A stretch of DNA of 64,000 nucleotides from Actinomadura madurae. Lineage in GTDB: Bacteria; Actinomycetota; Actinomycetes; Streptosporangiales; Streptosporangiaceae. The notes below the pieces were generated by a model. The model was not told the DNA's origin. It saw only the letters and a program-made list of their open reading frames with translations, and did no database searches. The stretch spans positions 124,001-188,000 of the forward strand of contig NZ_FOVH01000001.1 of assembly GCF_900115095.1 (NCBI RefSeq), in the 5' to 3' direction. Of the stretch, positions 1 to 7,695 are shown in pieces; positions within the stretch are counted from its first letter, which is position 1, and the number at the start of each line of letters is the position of its first letter. A program made the position numbers and the translations under genes.

Positions 1-1706
1 GCGCCGCCCGGGGTCCACGTCTCCGGCAGGATCTGGAAGTCCTTGATCTGCTCGACCCGCGACAGCGTCGCGTTCGCGCGCGCGACCCCCGCCTCGACGG
101 CCGCGCGCATCTCGGGGGCGCGGGCGAGCACCGCGACGTCCTCGCCGCCGGCGATGCCGCGCGCGTCGGCGAAGGCCCGCGCGGCGACGGGGTCGAGGGT
201 GATCAGCGCGACCACGTAGGGGCGGCGGTCGCCGACCGCGATCACCGAGCCGACCGGCGGGCAGGAGGCCAGCACGGCGTTCTCGATGTTGGCCGGCGAC
301 ATGTTCTTGCCCGAGGTGTTGACGATCAGGTCCTTCTTGCGGTCGACGATCGTGACGTACCCGTCGGCGTCGACCGTGCCCACGTCGCCGGTGTGCAGCC
401 AGCCGTCCGCGTCGATCGCCTCGGCCGTCCGCTCCTCGTCCCCGCGGTAGCCCCGCATCAGCGTCGGCGCGCGGAGCAGCAGCTCCCCGTCGGCCGCCAC
501 CCGCACCTCGACGTCCCGCATCGGCCGGCCGACCGTCCCGGGCCGTATTCCGCCCGGAAGGTTGATCGCCCCGGCCGCGGACGACTCCGACATCGCCCAC
601 CCCTCGCACAGCTCGATGCCGAGCGACTGGAAGAACCGGACGGCGTCGGCGGCGATCGGGGCGGAACCGGTGATGACCGCGTCCGCCCCGTCCAGGCCGA
701 TCCGGGCGCGGAGCCGCCGCAGCACCAGCCGGTCCGCGGCGGCCCGCCGGACCGCCAGGCGGGCCGGGAGCGCGCGGCCGGAGGCCCGCCGGTCCGCGGC
801 CTCGCGGCCGACGCGGACGGCCCAGCCGGCGAGGCGCCGGCGCGGGCCGCCCTGCGCGTCGATCGCCTGGGTGAGCGCGGCCTGGATCCGGTACCAGAAG
901 GCCGGGACGCCGAGGAAGACGGTCGGCCGAACCGCGGGCAGCACCTGGGCCACGCTCTTCAGGTCGGCCACGGTGGTGATCGAGGAGCCGCCGGCCATCG
1001 CCAGGTAGTGGCTGAAGTACCGGTTGGCCACGTGCGCGTCCGGAAGGTAGGAGACCAGGCGCCCGGCCCGTGCGCCCGCACCCACGTGGGGGAGCGCGAG
1101 GCCGCTGCGCAGGCACGCGAGGATCGCGCGGTGCTCCACCTCGACGCCCTTCGGCGGCCCCGTCGTCCCGGAGGTGTAGATCAGGGTGACCAGGTCCTCG
1201 GGGCCCACCGCCCGCCAGCGGGCCTCGAAGTCGAACGACTCCGGAGTCCGGTCTTCGAGGTCGGCCAGCGTCAGCGCGCCCTCGGCCGCGCCGTCGACGC
1301 AGACGACGTGCTCCACCGCCCCGCCCGCGGCGCGGACCGCCGGCACCCACTGCCGCTCGGTCACCACGACCCGGTTGCCGGCGTTGGAGAACAGGTGGGC
1401 GATCTGCGACGGCGGGCTCGTGTTGTAGACCGAGAAGGGCGTGGCGCCGAGGTGCAGCGCGGCCGTGTCCACGAGATGGAATTCGGGACGGTTGGTGAGC
1501 ATGAGCGCCACCGTGTCCCCATGGCGGACGCCGAGCGAGGCGAGGCCGCCGGCGATCCGCCGCACACGCTCGGCGTACTCCCGCCAGGTGAGCTCCACGG
1601 CGCCGTCCGAAGAGCGAAGGGCGACCTGCCCGGCCCGCGCTCCGGCCGTGCGCTGGAAGAGTTCGGCGAGGCTCCGCACCGACTCCGGGACGTCTCTGGA
1701 TTCCAT
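1..1706 (-). CDS. Long-chain acyl-CoA ligase (AMP-forming), 3' end cut by window
   Basis: ANL-superfamily enzyme that activates a carboxylic acid, most likely a fatty acid, to acyl-AMP and then acyl-CoA. About 568 codons are present and the C-terminus lies beyond the window start. The N-terminus reads MESRDVPESVRSLAELFQRT. The phosphate-binding loop YTSGTTGPPKG lies near residue 175, GWAMSESSAAG (the GxxMTE-type motif) near 370, DGWLHTGDVG near 435 and the hinge DRKKDLIV shortly after. The full adenylation core is therefore intact. A GAGGAG about 11 nt upstream supports the ATG at 1706. It is the last visible gene of a minus-strand run. Chain-length specificity cannot be read from sequence; a medium-chain or aryl acid ligase is the alternative. 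Confidence 0.93.
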   Translation of the reverse strand, partial: MESRDVPESVRSLAELFQRTAGARAGQVALRSSDGAVELTWREYAERVRRIAGGLASLGVRHGDTVALMLTNRPEFHLVDTAALHLGATPFSVYNTSPPSQIAHLFSNAGNRVVVTERQWVPAVRAAGGAVEHVVCVDGAAEGALTLADLEDRTPESFDFEARWRAVGPEDLVTLIYTSGTTGPPKGVEVEHRAILACLRSGLALPHVGAGARAGRLVSYLPDAHVANRYFSHYLAMAGGSSITTVADLKSVAQVLPAVRPTVFLGVPAFWYRIQAALTQAIDAQGGPRRRLAGWAVRVGREAADRRASGRALPARLAVRRAAADRLVLRRLRARIGLDGADAVITGSAPIAADAVRFFQSLGIELCEGWAMSESSAAGAINLPGGIRPGTVGRPMRDVEVRVAADGELLLRAPTLMRGYRGDEERTAEAIDADGWLHTGDVGTVDADGYVTIVDRKKDLIVNTSGKNMSPANIENAVLASCPPVGSVIAVGDRRPYVVALITLDPVAARAFADARGIAGGEDVAVLARAPEMRAAVEAGVARANATLSRVEQIKDFQILPETWTPGG

Positions 1707-1913
1707 GGGCGAGCTGGCTCCTCATCCCCGGGTTGTCCTGGCTCCCTGCCGGGGCCCGCCTCGACCGCCCGGACGCCCGCCATCGTGGATCGGCCGCCGC
1801 CGGCCTGCCGAGGACCGTGCCGCGCGGATCGCGGGACCCTCGCGCGCACGGCGGCCGGGCGGCGCGCCATCCACCGGGGCACGGGCAGGGCCGGAGGGCG
1901 GGCGGGGCCGTGA

Positions 1914-2426
1914 TCAGATCTGGCCCTCGGGCTTGGCCGGGATCGTCGATCTGATCGCCGGGCCCAGTTCGATGAGCACGTCGCCGGCCGGGTTGTACTT
2001 GGGCGGTACCGTCACCTCGACGTAGGCCTGCCGGCCGACCGCGGTGAACGTGACCGGCCGGTCGGCGGGCATGCCGAACCAGTCGATCCCGTTGATCGTC
2101 ACCAGCTCCGAGGTGGGCTTCAGCGTGGCGGGCCGCGGCACGCCGCAGCGCAGCGCGATCGCGGGAGAGCCCCAGGCCGCGGTCAGCGGCGAGCTCGGGG
2201 AGGTGTCGCGGCGCTTCTCGCCGTGCACCTTCTCGGGCAGCCGCAGCCCCGCGCACAGCCGGCTCGTCGCGGTGTCCGGACTCGGGACCGGGACCTGCAC
2301 CGCCCCGTCGCCGCAGGCCGCGGCCAGCAGCGCGGCGCCGATCAGGGCCGGGGCGAGCCGTGCCGCGCGCCCGTTGCCGGGACGCCGGCCCGGACCCTTC
2401 GAGGGCATCTGTACGGCGCTCTCCAC
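1914..2426 (-). CDS. DUF3515 lipoprotein
   Basis: Small secreted lipoprotein of the actinobacterial DUF3515 family; function unknown. After a basic N-terminus there is a hydrophobic stretch ending in a lipobox, LLAAAC, near residue 38, so lipidation and anchoring outside the membrane are expected. The mature part is about 130 residues with two further cysteines. The start is either GTG at 2426 or ATG at 2408 (MPSKGPGRR); both leave the signal sequence intact. It sits 28 bp downstream of the Lrp-domain gene on the same strand. In other actinomycetes DUF3515 genes also lie near thiL, matching the context here. Confidence 0.85.
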   Translation of the reverse strand: MESAVQMPSKGPGRRPGNGRAARLAPALIGAALLAAACGDGAVQVPVPSPDTATSRLCAGLRLPEKVHGEKRRDTSPSSPLTAAWGSPAIALRCGVPRPATLKPTSELVTINGIDWFGMPADRPVTFTAVGRQAYVEVTVPPKYNPAGDVLIELGPAIRSTIPAKPEGQI

Positions 2427-2454
2427 TCCGCCCGTGCTCCGCTCCGCGCGCCTC

Positions 2455-2688
2455 TCAGATGTGGACGATCGGGCACGTGAGCGTGCGCGTGATTCCCTCG
2501 ACCGCCTGGATCTGCGCCACGACGAGCTTGCCCAGCTCGTCGACGTTGCGCGCCTCCGCCCGGACGATCACGTCGTAGGGCCCCGTGACGTCCTCCGCCA
2601 GCGTGACGCCCGATATGCCGGAGATGTGACTGGCCACCTCGGCGGCCTTCCCGACTTCGGTCTGGATGAGGATGTAGGCCTGCACCAT
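2455..2688 (-). CDS. Stand-alone Lrp/AsnC ligand-binding domain protein
   Basis: A 77-residue protein consisting only of the Lrp/AsnC effector-binding (RAM) fold: MVQAYILIQTEVGKAAEVA, then VTGPYDVIVRAEARNVDELG, then a final strand. There is no helix-turn-helix, so it cannot bind DNA by itself. Such proteins form oligomers that bind small ligands such as amino acids. The ATG at 2688 is chosen because GGGGAGGA lies 4 nt upstream; an upstream in-frame extension to 2730 has no good ribosome site. It is divergent from thiL and leads the DUF3515/acyl-CoA ligase run. The ligand is unknown. Confidence 0.85.
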   Translation of the reverse strand: MVQAYILIQTEVGKAAEVASHISGISGVTLAEDVTGPYDVIVRAEARNVDELGKLVVAQIQAVEGITRTLTCPIVHI

Positions 2689-2821
2689 CACGTCCTCCCC
2701 GGGCGGAGAATCAACCGTCGGACGGTTCACCGTATCGTGTTACGCGCCGCCGCGGGCGGCCGGGGTACGGCGTGCCCGGTGAGACCGGTGGGAAACATGT
2801 GAAACGGGGAGAAGGCGGCGG

Positions 2822-3739
2822 ATGGGCACCATCGGGGAGCTGGGCGAGTTCGGGCTGATCGGCCTGCTGACCCGGCGGCTGCCCCAGGGCCCGCAGGTCC
2901 TTCTCGGGCCGGGCGACGACGCGGCGGTGATCGCGGCGCCGGACGGGCGCGTCGTCGCCACCACCGACCTGCTCGTGGAGGGCCGGCACTTCCGCCGCGA
3001 CTGGTCCGGCCCCTACGACATCGGGCGCAAGGCCGCCGCGCAGAACCTCGCCGACGTCGTCGCGATGGGCGCCCGACCGACCGCGCTGCTCGTCGGGTTC
3101 GCCGCGCCGCCCGGCACCGGCGCCGCCTGGGCCGGGCGGCTCTACGACGGCCTCGCCGACGAGTGCCGCGCGGCGGGCGCGTCCGTCGCGGGCGGCGACG
3201 TCGCCGGGGCGCCGGAGATCACCCTCGCCGTCACCGCGCTCGGCGACCTCGGCGGCGCGGCGCCGCTGACCCGGTCCGGGGCGCGTCCGGGCGACGTCGT
3301 GGCGCTGCGGGGGCGGCTCGGGTTCGCCTCCGCCGGGCTGGCGCTGCTCGGCGCCGGCGAGGACGTCCCGGAGGAGCTGCTGGCGGCCCACCGCCGTCCG
3401 GAGCCTCCCTACGCGGCCGGGGACGAGGCGCGGGCCCACGGCGCCACCGCGCTGCTCGACGTGAGCGACGGGCTCGTCCAGGACCTCGGCCACATCGCGG
3501 ACGCGAGCGGTGTCCGCATCGACATAGACTCGGCGGCCGTGCCCGTCCCGGAGATCCTCGGGCCGGACGGGCTGCGGCACGTCCTCACCGGCGGCGAGGA
3601 CCACGCGTTCGCCGCGACGTTCCCGCCGTCCGCCCTGCCGGCGTCGTGGACGCGGATCGGTGACGTGGTGAAAGGGGCCGGCGTGCGGGTGGACGGCCGC
3701 GAGCCGCCCGCCGGCGCGTGGGACCACTTCCCCACCTGA
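2822..3739 (+). CDS. thiL: Thiamine-monophosphate kinase
   Basis: Phosphorylates thiamine monophosphate to thiamine diphosphate with ATP, the last step of cofactor synthesis. The 305-residue length is usual. The N-terminal GPGDDAAVI motif (about residues 29-37) and the TDLLVEGRHF segment carry Mg/nucleotide ligands of the PurM-like fold. GGDVAGAPE and LDVSDGLVQDLGH follow, and the C-terminal GGEDHAF motif is present. The start is ATG 2822 behind GGGGAGAAGG. It is divergent from the Lrp-domain gene. thiD lies about 1 kb downstream, so two thiamine genes share this stretch with a CBM-like membrane protein between them. Confidence 0.96.
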   Translation: MGTIGELGEFGLIGLLTRRLPQGPQVLLGPGDDAAVIAAPDGRVVATTDLLVEGRHFRRDWSGPYDIGRKAAAQNLADVVAMGARPTALLVGFAAPPGTGAAWAGRLYDGLADECRAAGASVAGGDVAGAPEITLAVTALGDLGGAAPLTRSGARPGDVVALRGRLGFASAGLALLGAGEDVPEELLAAHRRPEPPYAAGDEARAHGATALLDVSDGLVQDLGHIADASGVRIDIDSAAVPVPEILGPDGLRHVLTGGEDHAFAATFPPSALPASWTRIGDVVKGAGVRVDGREPPAGAWDHFPT

Positions 3740-3774
3740 ACGCGTCGTGCACCCAGCGCGTACAGCCGTGTGCG

Positions 3775-3817
3775 TTGACGCATCCGGTAGGCATGTTTGG
3801 TACGGGTTTGGTATACA
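3775..3817 (+). promoter_or_regulatory. Putative extended -10 promoter
   Basis: An extended -10 element, TGGTATACA at 3809-3817, lies 23 nt before the ATG at 3841. A TTGACG occurs at 3775-3780, but its spacing to this -10 is too long for a standard pair, so recognition would rest on the TGN extension. The block is markedly more AT-rich than its surroundings. It would drive the CBM2-like gene and possibly thiD. Confidence 0.4.
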
Positions 3818-3840
3818 TCCTGTGATCGAAGAGGGATGGG

Positions 3841-4710
3841 ATGGGACGACACTCCAGGTTTGAGCAACCGGACGACGAACCCCCACGGGGCGCCGGCACG
3901 CCCCGGGGTTCGTACTACGGGGCTCCGGTCGACCCCACCTACGACGCCTTCTCCGGACCGACCGACGACCGGGTCGTCGTGGAGCCGAACGACCAGGCCC
4001 GCCGGGGAGCGCGACCGGTCGCCGACCGCCGCCACGACCCGCCCGGCCCGTTCCGGTTCGAGCCGCTCCCGGGGGACTATCCCGGCGACTACCCGGGCGC
4101 CCCGGGCACGACGCTCCCCGAGCAGCCGCGCGAACCCCCCGATCCGCCGGAGCAGGCGGACACGTCCGGCGCCCCCGGCGCCCCCGGCGGGCGCGGCTGG
4201 ACCAGGTTCGTCTCCGTGCTCCCGCTCCCTCTGCTCCCGATCGTCGCGCTCGTCATCGCGGTGGGGATCGTCTCCTACGCGCTGAGCACCCAGCAGATCT
4301 CCCTCAACTTCGCCGGCGGCTCCCCCCGCACGACGCAGACCGACCCGCGCGACAGCCAGGTCTCCCAGCGCGGCCCCGGCGAGCGCGCCAGCCGCGGCGA
4401 CCGCCCCGACGGCCTCATCGTCGCCTTCCGCGTCGCGTCCCGGACACCGGGCGGCTTCAAGGCCACCGCCACCATCGCCAACAAGGGACGCCAGCCCGTC
4501 GCGGCGTGGGCCCTCGCCTTCAAGATCCCGAACGCCACCGTCACCGCCGTCAGCGGCGCCACCGTCGTCCGGGGCGGGACCACCCCCTTCGTCCGGGGCC
4601 GTACCGCCATCGCGCCCGGCGCCACGGTGCGGATCGTGTTCACCGCGCGCGGCACGGCGTCCACGCCGTCCGCCTGCGTGCTGAACCGGCTGCCCTGCAC
4701 GCTCGTCTGA
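3841..4710 (+). CDS. Membrane-anchored protein with extracellular CBM2-like domain
   Basis: A 289-residue protein in three parts. Residues 1-125 are a Pro/Gly/Asp-rich, probably disordered cytoplasmic region. Residues about 126-150 form one transmembrane helix (core [19 protein letters not shown]). Residues about 190-289 resemble a family 2 cellulose-binding module: strands such as [31 protein letters not shown], and a C-terminal pair of cysteines (ACVLNRLPC) like the CBM2 disulphide. Surface aromatic residues that normally stack on cellulose are few, so sugar binding is uncertain. ATG 3841 follows GAAGAGGG. It lies 38 bp upstream of thiD, on the same strand. No catalytic domain is attached; a cell-wall or polysaccharide-binding role is inference. 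Confidence 0.8.
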   Translation: MGRHSRFEQPDDEPPRGAGTPRGSYYGAPVDPTYDAFSGPTDDRVVVEPNDQARRGARPVADRRHDPPGPFRFEPLPGDYPGDYPGAPGTTLPEQPREPPDPPEQADTSGAPGAPGGRGWTRFVSVLPLPLLPIVALVIAVGIVSYALSTQQISLNFAGGSPRTTQTDPRDSQVSQRGPGERASRGDRPDGLIVAFRVASRTPGGFKATATIANKGRQPVAAWALAFKIPNATVTAVSGATVVRGGTTPFVRGRTAIAPGATVRIVFTARGTASTPSACVLNRLPCTLV

Positions 4711-4748
4711 GATCGCCGCTCCCGCCGGATCGCCATAAAGTGGACGGC

Positions 4749-5552
4749 ATGACGCGCGCTCCGAAGGCCCCTCCCCTCGTGCTCACCATCGCGGGCTCCG
4801 ACTCCGGCGGCGGCGCCGGCATCCAGGCGGACCTGAAGACCATGCTCGCCCAGGGCGTGCACGGGATGAGCGTCGTCGCCGCCGTCACCGCGCAGAACTC
4901 CCTCGGCGTCCAGGGCTACTGGGAGCTGCCGCCCGAGGCGGTCCGCGCCCAGCTCGACTCGGTGCTGTCCGACATCGGCGTCCACGCGCTCAAGACCGGC
5001 ATGCTCGCGTCCACCGTTCTGGTCGAGACCGTCGCCGAGGCGCTGGCCGCGTCGGACGCCCCCGCCGTCGTCGACCCGGTGGGCGTGTCCAAGCACGGCG
5101 ACTCGCTGCTCGCCCCGGACGCCGTGGACGCCGTCCGGACGGCCCTGCTGCCGGCCGCGACCGTCGTCACGCCGAACCTGTACGAGGTCGAGCAGCTCAC
5201 CGGCGTCAAGGTGGTGGACGAGGCCGGGCTGCGCGAGGCCGCCGAGGCCGTCAAGGCGCTCGGCCCCGCCTGGGTCCTGATCAAGGGCGGCCACCTGCCG
5301 GGCGATCCCACCGACCTGCTGTTCGACGGGGAGCGCGAGCACCGCTTCACCGCGCCCCGGCACGACAACCGGCACACGCACGGGACGGGCTGCACGCTCG
5401 CGTCCGCCATCGCGTCCCACCTGGCGCTGGGCGAGGACGTCCCGGGCGCGGTGGCGAAGGCGAAGGAGTACGTGACGGGCGCGATCGCGGCGGGCTTCCC
5501 GCTCGGCGCCGGCATCGGCCCCGTCGACCACGCCTGGCGCCACCGGTCCTGA
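4749..5552 (+). CDS. thiD: Bifunctional HMP kinase / HMP-phosphate kinase
   Basis: Phosphorylates 4-amino-5-hydroxymethyl-2-methylpyrimidine and then its monophosphate, supplying the pyrimidine half of thiamine. The 267 residues are typical. [19 protein letters not shown] opens the ribokinase-like fold (residues about 13-31), [11 protein letters not shown] marks the substrate region, and the anion-hole/catalytic loop [11 protein letters not shown] is near the C-terminus. The ATG at 4749 begins the family's conserved N-terminus; an open frame extends further upstream but has no homology. It ends 28 bp before a strong hairpin that separates it from convergent rpmB. Confidence 0.96.
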   Translation: MTRAPKAPPLVLTIAGSDSGGGAGIQADLKTMLAQGVHGMSVVAAVTAQNSLGVQGYWELPPEAVRAQLDSVLSDIGVHALKTGMLASTVLVETVAEALAASDAPAVVDPVGVSKHGDSLLAPDAVDAVRTALLPAATVVTPNLYEVEQLTGVKVVDEAGLREAAEAVKALGPAWVLIKGGHLPGDPTDLLFDGEREHRFTAPRHDNRHTHGTGCTLASAIASHLALGEDVPGAVAKAKEYVTGAIAAGFPLGAGIGPVDHAWRHRS

Positions 5553-5579
5553 GAACGCGATCGCCCCTGGACGCAGAAA

Positions 5580-5611
5580 GCCGGCTCATCGGACATCTCC
5601 GATGAGCCGGC
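5580..5611. terminator. Bidirectional hairpin terminator between thiD and rpmB
   Basis: A perfect 14-bp stem, GCCGGCTCATCGGA paired with TCCGATGAGCCGGC, has a 4-nt loop. It lies between convergent thiD and rpmB. On the minus strand it is followed by a short T-run (CTTTC), so it should end rpmB transcripts best. Confidence 0.85.
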
Positions 5612-5665
5612 CGAAGCCCCTCGTGGACCGTGCCGGGGGTGACCCCTACCCGCTCGGCGGCGCGA

Positions 5666-5860
5666 TCAGACCGTCGGCTTGACGATCTTGCCGGCCTTGA
5701 TGCAGGAGGTGCAGGCGTTGATCCGCTTGGTGGTGCCGTTCACGACGGCGCGCACGCGCTGGATGTTGGGGTTCCAGCGGCGCGGGGTGCGGCGGTGCGA
5801 GTGGGAGACGCGCATGCCGAAACCGGGTCCCTTGCCGCAGACGTCGCAGACGGAAGCCAC
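5666..5860 (-). CDS. rpmB: 50S ribosomal protein bL28
   Basis: 64-residue large-subunit protein. It has the zinc-binding (C+) form: CDVC near the N-terminus and CTSC near the C-terminus, around the conserved SHSHRRTPRRWNPNIQ core. The GTG at 5860 is preferred because the product then begins (M)ASVCDVCGKGPGFGMRVSH like other L28 proteins, and GGAG lies 6 nt upstream. It is divergent from the fakA-like gene. Many actinomycetes carry more than one rpmB; a zinc-type copy like this usually serves in zinc-replete growth. Confidence 0.97.
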   Translation of the reverse strand: MASVCDVCGKGPGFGMRVSHSHRRTPRRWNPNIQRVRAVVNGTTKRINACTSCIKAGKIVKPTV

Positions 5861-5950
5861 GGGAAACTCCAAGTGGTGTCGATGCTCTGAACCGGAGCGC
5901 CGCCCGGTGCCGCCGCGGGCGAACCGGGCATCATGGGCGCTCACTGATGA

Positions 5951-6000
5951 GCGCCTCGGACGAGGCGCATGAATCAGAGTAGCCGACAGCCCGTCGGCTA
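5951..6000. repeat. Two adjacent inverted repeats in the rpmB/fakA divergent region
   Basis: GCGCCTC-GGAC-GAGGCGC (5951-5968) forms a 7-bp stem. TAGCCGAC-AGCCC-GTCGGCTA (5980-6000) forms an 8-bp perfect stem. They lie 90-140 nt upstream of rpmB in its transcribed direction and 60-110 nt upstream of the fakA-like start. They could be a leader structure, operator or terminator; nothing here decides. Confidence 0.5.
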
Positions 6001-6060
6001 GGCGAATCGACCGGGCATCCCGTGCGGCGTGCGAAGCTTGCGCCGCGGGAAAGGAGCGCT

Positions 6061-7662
6061 GTGGGCCACTCTGATCGAAGCGCCGTCCTCGACGGCGGTG
6101 CGGTGCGGCGGTGGTGCAGGCTGGCGGCGGACGCGCTCGGCCGCACCCGGGCCGAGATCGACGCCCTCAACGTGTTTCCCGTCCCGGACGGCGACACGGG
6201 GACCAACCTGCACCTGACCGTCGTCGCGGCGGCGGACGCGCTCGACGAGCTGCCGGAGGGCGCGGCCGGCCACCGGACGTGGCGGGCGCTCGCCCAGGGG
6301 GCGCTGCTCGGCGCCCGGGGCAACTCGGGCGTGATCCTCAGCCAGGTGTTCCGGGGGCTCGCGGACGTCCTCGGCCCGCTGGAGGAACCGCCGGACGGCG
6401 CCGCGCTCGCGCGGGCCCTGGGCCACGCCTCCGGCCTGGCCCGCGGCGCCGTCGAGCGCCCCGTCGAGGGGACGATCCTGAGCGTGCTCGCCGAGGCCGC
6501 CTCGTCCTGCGCGCGGAACCCCGGGCTGGCCGGGGCCGCGCGGGAGGCCTCGGCGGGCGCCCGGCGGGCGCTGCGCCTGACCACCGGCCAGCTGGAGGTG
6601 CTCGCCCGCAGCGGCGTCGTCGACGCGGGCGCGGCCGGGTTCTGCGTGGTGCTCGACGCCCTCGCCGCCGTGGTCACCGAGGAGTACCCCGAGCGGTACG
6701 AGGTCCCGGCCCGCTCCGCCGCGGCGCCCGCCCCCGCGGAGGAGCGGCCCGAGCCGCCGGGCCCCGGCTACGAGGTCATGTACCTGCTGGACGCCTCCGA
6801 CGACGCCGTCCACCCGCTGCGGGAGAGCCTCGACGGCCTCGGCGACTCGCTCGTCGTGGTCGGCGGCGACGGGCTGTGGAACGTCCACGTCCACGTGGAC
6901 GACGCCGGCGCGGCGATCGAGGCGGGCATGGCGGCGGGGCGCCCGCACCGGATCCGCGTCACCTGCCTGCACGCCGGCGCCGGGGAGCCGCACGCGCCGC
7001 ACACCGGCCGCGCGGTGATCGCCGTGACCGCCGCCGACGGGCTGGCCGCGCTGTTCGAGGAGTGCGGCGCCCGGGTCGTGCGGCGCGAGTCCGGCGGCGT
7101 CCCGCCGCTCGCGGTGCTGGCGGCGGCGATCCTCGCGGCGGGCGACGAGGTGGCCGTCCTGCCGAACGAGCCGGAGGTCCTGTCGCTCGCCGAGGCCGCC
7201 GCCGAGCGCGCGCGGGACGGCGGGGCGCGGATCGCCGTGGTGCCGACCAAGGCGTCCGTCCAGGGCATGGCGGCGCTCGCGGTGCACGACCCGCTCCGCC
7301 GCTTCGCCGAGGACGTCATCGAGATGACGCGCGCCGCCGGCGCCACCCGCTTCGGCCACCTGGAGGTCGCCGCCGAGGAGGCCGTCACGAGCGTCGGGCT
7401 CTGCCAGCCGGGGGACGTCCTCGGCCTCATCGAGGGCGACGTCGCGACGATCGGCGCGGACGTCGCCGCCGTGGCCGCGGACGTCCTGGACCGCATGCTG
7501 TCGGGCGGCGGCGAGCTGGTCACCCTGATCGCCGGCCGGCACGCGCCGCCCGGCCTCGCCGCCGCCCTCGAAGATCACCTGCGCCGCGCGCACCCCGACG
7601 TGGAGGTCGGCGTCTACGACGGCGACCAGGAGCGGTACCCGCTGCTCATCGGCGTCGAGTGA
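6061..7662 (+). CDS. DAK2 (DhaL-fold) domain protein, FakA-like
   Basis: 533-residue protein of the family that includes fatty acid kinase subunit FakA, which phosphorylates fatty acids presented by a FakB carrier. The N-terminal DhaL-type nucleotide domain shows NVFPVPDGDTGTNLH (about residues 36-50, the Mg-binding Asp cluster) and GARGNSGVILSQ (about 85-96). A middle domain and a C-terminal DUF1949-like part follow an Ala/Pro linker near residue 225. GTG 6061 is chosen over an in-frame upstream ATG because AAAGGAG lies 4 nt before it. It lies 33 bp upstream of recG, an arrangement conserved in actinobacteria. No FakB gene is visible, so the substrate is unproven. Confidence 0.92.
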   Translation: MGHSDRSAVLDGGAVRRWCRLAADALGRTRAEIDALNVFPVPDGDTGTNLHLTVVAAADALDELPEGAAGHRTWRALAQGALLGARGNSGVILSQVFRGLADVLGPLEEPPDGAALARALGHASGLARGAVERPVEGTILSVLAEAASSCARNPGLAGAAREASAGARRALRLTTGQLEVLARSGVVDAGAAGFCVVLDALAAVVTEEYPERYEVPARSAAAPAPAEERPEPPGPGYEVMYLLDASDDAVHPLRESLDGLGDSLVVVGGDGLWNVHVHVDDAGAAIEAGMAAGRPHRIRVTCLHAGAGEPHAPHTGRAVIAVTAADGLAALFEECGARVVRRESGGVPPLAVLAAAILAAGDEVAVLPNEPEVLSLAEAAAERARDGGARIAVVPTKASVQGMAALAVHDPLRRFAEDVIEMTRAAGATRFGHLEVAAEEAVTSVGLCQPGDVLGLIEGDVATIGADVAAVAADVLDRMLSGGGELVTLIAGRHAPPGLAAALEDHLRRAHPDVEVGVYDGDQERYPLLIGVE

Positions 7663-7695
7663 TTCCCGTCGCCCCCATGGGCTAGAAAAGACCAC

